Shown piece after piece: positions 60,630 through 64,000 of a stretch of 64,000 bases of DNA. A program made the position numbers and the translations under genes. This DNA is from Paraburkholderia polaris. Lineage in GTDB: Bacteria; Pseudomonadota; Gammaproteobacteria; Burkholderiales; Burkholderiaceae. Under the pieces are notes generated by a model, which was given only the letters and a program-made list of their open reading frames with translations, was not told the origin of the DNA and ran no database searches. The stretch covers positions 62,001 to 126,000 of the forward strand of contig NZ_JABBGJ010000034.1 of NCBI RefSeq assembly GCF_012927345.1, in the 5' to 3' direction. The first letter of the stretch is position 1, and each line of letters begins with the position of its first letter.

Positions 60630-61886
60630 TCAACCGCCGCTCGTCGGCTCGAGCTCGACCGGCACCGCTGCGAAGCCGCGAAACCGCACGCGTCCGCCGC
60701 GCGTCGGTTCGCCGTCGAGCCGATACGCCGGAAAGCGCTGCACGAAGCGTCCGATGGCGATGCGCGCCTCGAGTCGCGCGAGCGACAACCCCGCGCACTG
60801 GTGAATACCGAAGCCGAACGCCAGATGCCGGTTCGGATCGCGGCGGATGTCGAAGCGGTCCGGCTCCGCGAACTGCTCGGAGTCGCGATTGGCCGCGCCG
60901 ATGCACAGCGTGACGGGCGTACCGCGTGCCACCGCGACGCCGCCGATCTCCGCGTCGACGGTTGCCATCCGGTTGCCTAGCTGATTCGAGCTCTCGAATC
61001 GCAAACACTCTTCGATCGCCGATTCGATTAGCGACGGCTCGCGCAGTAGCGCGGCGCGCTGCTCCGGCCAGTCGGTGAGCGTAACGAGACCGTTGCCGAT
61101 CAGATTCGTGGTGGTCTCATGACCAGCGTTCAGGATGAAGATGCAGTTTTGCAGCAGCTCCGCTTCCGACAACTGCTCGCCGCCCTGCTCTCCGTGCTCG
61201 CCCTGGATCAGGCGCGTCAGCACGTCGTGCTGCGGATCGCCGGGTTCGCGTCGGCGCCGCATCACCAGATCGCGCAAATAGTCGACAAATTCGCTGACCG
61301 CGCGATTTCCCCGTTCGAGTTGCGCCTCATTCGGTGACGGCTCAAGCGCGCCAAGTATCGCCAGCGACCAGTCGCGCAACGGCTCGCGCTCGGCGTGCGG
61401 CACATCCAGCAGATTGCCGATGATCTCGACCGGAATCGCCGACGCGAACTCGCCAATCAGATCGATCCGGCCACGCGCCCCGGCAGCATCCAGCAAGCCA
61501 TCGACGAGGCGGATCAGCCCCGGCTCCATGGCCGCGATCGCGCGCGCCGTCAGCGCACCGGCGATCAGTTTGCGCACCCGCGTGTGACGCGGCGGATCGT
61601 TGAAGACGAGACTGGTGGTGTGATGGGTGTAGAGCGGCGAGTCGCCGTACTTCGGTTTGAATTCGACGGTCTTGTCGGAACTGAACGTTTTCGGGTCGCG
61701 GTAGACCGCCTGTACGTCACGAAAACGCGTCAGAAATAGCGAGCCGTCCGGCATGCGTTTGACCGGCTCATGGGCGCGCAGCGCGTGGTAGACCGGGTAC
61801 GGATCGGCATAGAACGCGGGACTCAGATGGCGCAGATCGAAGTCGCGCGCAAGGGTGGACGCGTCGCTGGCGGTCGCGGGGGTCAT
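60630..61886 (-). CDS. Cytochrome P450
   Basis: A 418-residue soluble bacterial P450. Visible hallmarks are the I-helix oxygen-activation motif NAGHETTTNLIG, the ExxR salt bridge in EECLRFESS, and the haem-binding loop FGFGIHQCAGLSLAR with the axial Cys. It would insert oxygen into an unknown small substrate and needs an electron donor. No ferredoxin or reductase gene is nearby. The sequence lacks a membrane anchor. ATG 61886 gives MTPATASDAS. Downstream of it, 10 bases away, the minisatellite begins. Confidence 0.94.
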   Translation of the reverse strand: MTPATASDASTLARDFDLRHLSPAFYADPYPVYHALRAHEPVKRMPDGSLFLTRFRDVQAVYRDPKTFSSDKTVEFKPKYGDSPLYTHHTTSLVFNDPPRHTRVRKLIAGALTARAIAAMEPGLIRLVDGLLDAAGARGRIDLIGEFASAIPVEIIGNLLDVPHAEREPLRDWSLAILGALEPSPNEAQLERGNRAVSEFVDYLRDLVMRRRREPGDPQHDVLTRLIQGEHGEQGGEQLSEAELLQNCIFILNAGHETTTNLIGNGLVTLTDWPEQRAALLREPSLIESAIEECLRFESSNQLGNRMATVDAEIGGVAVARGTPVTLCIGAANRDSEQFAEPDRFDIRRDPNRHLAFGFGIHQCAGLSLARLEARIAIGRFVQRFPAYRLDGEPTRGGRVRFRGFAAVPVELEPTSGG

Positions 61887-62235
61887 GACTTGTCTCCGTG
61901 GTGGTGCGCCTCGTCGCTGGTGCCAATGCGTGCCGTGTGCGATGTGCCACGCGCCTCATCGGCGCGGCGGGCTCGACAGGCTCGATGGGCTGCGGGGCGT
62001 CGTTCGAAGCGACAGTATGACGCGGGCGCCTGATGATTGCACGGTGGATTACCTCGTGGGTTGCGTTTGGGGCTGCAAGGCGCGCTGCATTGCGCAGCAT
62101 GCCTGGTCGTTGGGCGGGCGGGTTGCCATCCGGTTGCAGGCTGTCCGGCGGGCCGCAGGCCACCGAAACGTTACAATGGCGGGATTTTCCGCGCGCCTCG
62201 CGCGGCCGCCCTTTTCTGCGCCAATGCGTCCGCCC
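61887..62235. other. Intergenic region between divergent P450 and serB
   Basis: About 350 bases, likely with promoters for both genes. A frame open from 61855 runs through it into serB but is not protein-like. I see no further feature. Confidence 0.45.
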
Positions 62236-63075
62236 ATGAACCTCGTCATCCAAAGCACCGCGCCCCTTTCCGCCGACCACCACAAGACGCTCGTCGCGCT
62301 CGCGCGTGGCTCGCACGCCGCAGTCATCGACGCGAACGCGATTCGCATCGCCGACGCGAACGTTGCGCAACGCGCCGACCTTGAGATCTATTGCGGCACG
62401 CATCAACTGGACTACGCGTTTGTCGAACCCGGCCGCCAGTTGCGTGACTTCGGCCTCGTCGCGATGGACATGGATTCGACGTTGATCACGATCGAATGCA
62501 TCGATGAAATCGCCGACTTCTGCGGGTTGAAAGCAGAAGTCGCCGCGATAACAGAAGCCTCGATGCGCGGCGAAATCAAGGACTTCAACGAGAGTCTGAC
62601 GCGCCGCGTGGCGCTGCTCAAGGGACTGGACGCCGGCGCGCTCGAACGCGTTTATGAGGAACGGCTGCAACTCTCGCCGGGCGCCGAACAGATGCTGGCC
62701 GGCGCGAAAGCGGCGGGATTGAAAACGCTACTGGTATCCGGCGGATTTACTTTCTTCACAGAGAAGCTGAAGGCCCGGCTCGGCCTCGATTTCACGCGTG
62801 CGAATACACTCGAAATCGTTGATGGCAAGTTGACCGGCAACGTAGTCGGCGAGATCGTCAACGCCGACGTGAAGGCACGCACATTACGCGAGACATGCGC
62901 CCAACTGGGCATCGAGCCGACCCGCGCGATTGCGATGGGCGATGGTTCGAACGATCTGAAAATGATGGCCGCTGCGGGACTTTCCGTCGCATTCCGCGCG
63001 AAGCCGGTGGTGCGCGAAGCAGCCAGCGTGGCGTTCAACCACGTTGGGCTGGATGGGTTGCTGCGGTTGTTCTGA
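62236..63075 (+). CDS. serB: Phosphoserine phosphatase
   Basis: A 279-residue HAD phosphatase that makes L-serine from phosphoserine, the last step of serine synthesis. Catalytic motifs are MDMDSTLITIECIDEIAD (nucleophile Asp first), LLVSGGFTFF, a Lys before the last motif, and AMGDGSNDLKMM. The N-terminal ~75 residues form a small extra domain, as in many SerB proteins. ATG 62236 (MNLVIQSTAP) is chosen; ATG 62224 is in frame and would add four residues. The gene is a single unit on the plus strand. Confidence 0.96.
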   Translation: MNLVIQSTAPLSADHHKTLVALARGSHAAVIDANAIRIADANVAQRADLEIYCGTHQLDYAFVEPGRQLRDFGLVAMDMDSTLITIECIDEIADFCGLKAEVAAITEASMRGEIKDFNESLTRRVALLKGLDAGALERVYEERLQLSPGAEQMLAGAKAAGLKTLLVSGGFTFFTEKLKARLGLDFTRANTLEIVDGKLTGNVVGEIVNADVKARTLRETCAQLGIEPTRAIAMGDGSNDLKMMAAAGLSVAFRAKPVVREAASVAFNHVGLDGLLRLF

Positions 63076-63124
63076 AGCTTGAGTGCGCCGGCCGGGGCAA
63101 TGGCGGCCAGCGCCGGTACGAGAA

Positions 63125-63256
63125 TTATTTATTGAGATGGGCAATCAGGAACATGCCCAACATGGAGACTCCAACGGCTCCGATCACGACGTTAGTCCAC
63201 TTCAGAACACGGGCGTAATTTTCGTCAGATTCCAGAAATGTGAATAGTCTATGCAT
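63125..63256 (-). CDS. 43-residue small membrane protein
   Basis: A short gene with an excellent ribosome binding site (GGGAGG, 6 bases before ATG 63256). The product has a polar start (MHRLFTFLESDENYARVLK) and one membrane helix (WTNVVIGAVGVSMLGMFLIA), ending HLNK. It lies 50 bases upstream, on the same strand, of nothing else but downstream of the membrane protein gene at 63307-63756, so the two may be one transcript. No family is recognised; short length is the only reason for doubt. Confidence 0.65.
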   Translation of the reverse strand: MHRLFTFLESDENYARVLKWTNVVIGAVGVSMLGMFLIAHLNK

Positions 63257-63306
63257 GAGGGCCTCCCAAAAGGAGATCAGTATAAGAGCTGCGTTATCTA
63301 AAAAAT

Positions 63307-63756
63307 CTAAATCAGGTGCACGTGTAGGATTGCGAACAGAGTGGCTACAAGAGATGTTGCAAGAATCGAAGTCGCAATTGCCACACGCGACAACGCCCCC
63401 GTAGCAAACCGTTTCTGCCTGTCACGAATACATGTGGCCGCCTGATCCTGACGTGCATTGACCAAAGACGACATCACGATATTCGAACAGGCGAATGCCA
63501 GCATGCAGAATCCTGCAATGGCGAACTCGAGGACAGGCACCCCGCCACTCCCCCGCTCCAACGCGGTCACCGCCTCATAAACCGCGGCCGCACACAGCCC
63601 GATCGCACACCAGAAGAGTTGGCCGTCTTTCACCGATGCGGCGATCAACGTCTTCGCGACGCGCCAGCCGTGCGTGGGTGCGACGAGCGCTAGCGTAAAG
63701 ATCGGGCCGGCAATCGGCACGCCAAGATTCAGCAACATCCAGAAAAATAGATTCAT
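63307..63756 (-). CDS. Hypothetical four-helix membrane protein
   Basis: A 149-residue protein with about four membrane helices: MLLNLGVPIAGPIFTLALVA, LFWCAIGLCAAAVYEAVTAL, FAIAGFCMLAFACSNIVMSS and AIATSILATSLVATLFAILH. A cytosolic loop (RQDQAATCIRDRQKRFATG) separates the last two. I do not recognise a family. The gene is followed 50 bases later by the 43-residue membrane protein gene on the same strand, which suggests a small membrane complex. ATG 63756 has only a weak GGTGAG upstream. Confidence 0.65.
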   Translation of the reverse strand: MNLFFWMLLNLGVPIAGPIFTLALVAPTHGWRVAKTLIAASVKDGQLFWCAIGLCAAAVYEAVTALERGSGGVPVLEFAIAGFCMLAFACSNIVMSSLVNARQDQAATCIRDRQKRFATGALSRVAIATSILATSLVATLFAILHVHLI

Positions 63757-63864
63757 CGAAGCTCACCATCGTGCAGTAACCGTTAGTCGGGATGTGCACC
63801 ATCGTAGCGTCGAGATCAGGCATCGACCATTCGGCCGAATGGTTAGGCTTACTGGCTATCTTGA

Positions 63865-63904
63865 CAAAAGAAAAAGCCCATCGGGAACACGTCCTGATGG
63901 GGTT
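63865..63904 (-). terminator. Rho-independent terminator of the gene cut by the window end
   Basis: On the minus strand CCCATC and GATGGG form a stem with a 13-base loop, followed by TTTTTCTTTT. It lies about 30 bases behind the stop codon of the partial gene at 63936. Confidence 0.75.
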
Positions 63905-63935
63905 ACTCAAGCTTCGGCAATCAGCTCTCAGGCGC

Positions 63936-64000
63936 TTAACCCAGCGCCACCAGACACTGTTCGATATCCGCGCGCAAATCAGCCTCTTCTTCCAGACCGA
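63936..64000 (-). CDS. 3' end of a gene, possibly a Cys/Met metabolism PLP enzyme
   Basis: The last 20 codons before the stop at 63936-63938 are visible; the rest lies outside the window. They read GLEEEADLRADIEQCLVALG. A GLE-x-x-x-DL-x-x-D-(I/L) end is typical of Cys/Met PLP enzymes such as O-succinylhomoserine sulfhydrylase (MetZ) and cystathionine gamma-synthase. The terminator just behind it supports a real gene end. The family call is tentative because so little is seen. Confidence 0.4.
   Translation of the reverse strand, partial: GLEEEADLRADIEQCLVALG

Noticed and set aside
60273..60980. Several plus-strand frames of more than 130 codons through the minisatellite (Gly-Cys-Leu, Ala-Trp-Val-Leu repeats)
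   Set aside because: A 12-bp repeat stays open in every frame. They run antisense into the P450 gene and lack start signals.

Overview
The window looks like a Burkholderiaceae chromosome, most probably Paraburkholderia. DNA is GC-rich. Gene order hupB/lon/clpX/clpP/tig, ispF/ispD divergent from mfd, and ku/ligD, a phasin, DUF2339/DUF3999 and DUF1501/DUF1800 pairs, and the spelling of IspD, OmpR and the small proteins all fit that group. Placement is from recalled protein families, not from a search.

Layout. (1) 1-11.4 kb is accessory DNA rich in stress functions: a membrane protein with a 24-residue companion, two stand-alone receiver proteins, a phasin, a manganese catalase, DUF2934, YihY-type membrane protein, a zinc alcohol dehydrogenase, a HAD phosphatase and a CsbD-like protein. 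It ends in a small graveyard: two copies of an imperfect ~88-bp repeat around a secreted Gly-rich protein gene, the 3' end of an IS6-type transposase, and a frameshifted piece of a TonB-dependent siderophore receptor. The boundary with conserved DNA is tRNA-Val(UAC). (2) 11.4-18.5 kb is the protein quality-control block hupB, lon, clpX, clpP, tig, all on the minus strand and separated by clear terminators. (3) 19-31.4 kb holds glycerate kinase, a MarR regulator, DUF3999/DUF2339 membrane proteins, tRNA-Leu(UAG), a squalene/phytoene synthase-like protein lacking the usual Asp-rich motifs, and the DUF1501/DUF1800 exported pair. (4) 31.5-42.9 kb: ompR/envZ two-component system split by an array of palindromic repeats, AhpC, ispF/ispD (isoprenoid precursors), mfd (transcription-coupled repair), argE-type deacetylase, a threonine dehydratase-like enzyme and mscL. 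(5) 42.9-47.1 kb is a three-gene sensory operon: membrane histidine kinase, single-domain response regulator, soluble hybrid kinase. (6) 47.5-56.1 kb: small cytosolic protein, AsmA-family protein, FetAB-like ABC exporter, a secreted protein, a LysR regulator divergent from a quinone-oxidoreductase-type enzyme, and a hydrophilic small protein. (7) 56.1-64 kb: the ku-ligD end-joining pair behind a 12-bp minisatellite, a cytochrome P450, serB, two small membrane proteins and the 3' end of a gene that resembles a Cys/Met PLP enzyme.

No CRISPR array, integrase, prophage or classical defence island is visible. The most unusual content is non-coding: several families of palindromic and tandem repeats placed next to regulatory or repair genes (32.4, 34.7, 47.2, 48.1, 53.3 and 60.5 kb), an orphan terminator near 3.8 kb that may end a small RNA, and the decayed genes near 10.5 kb.
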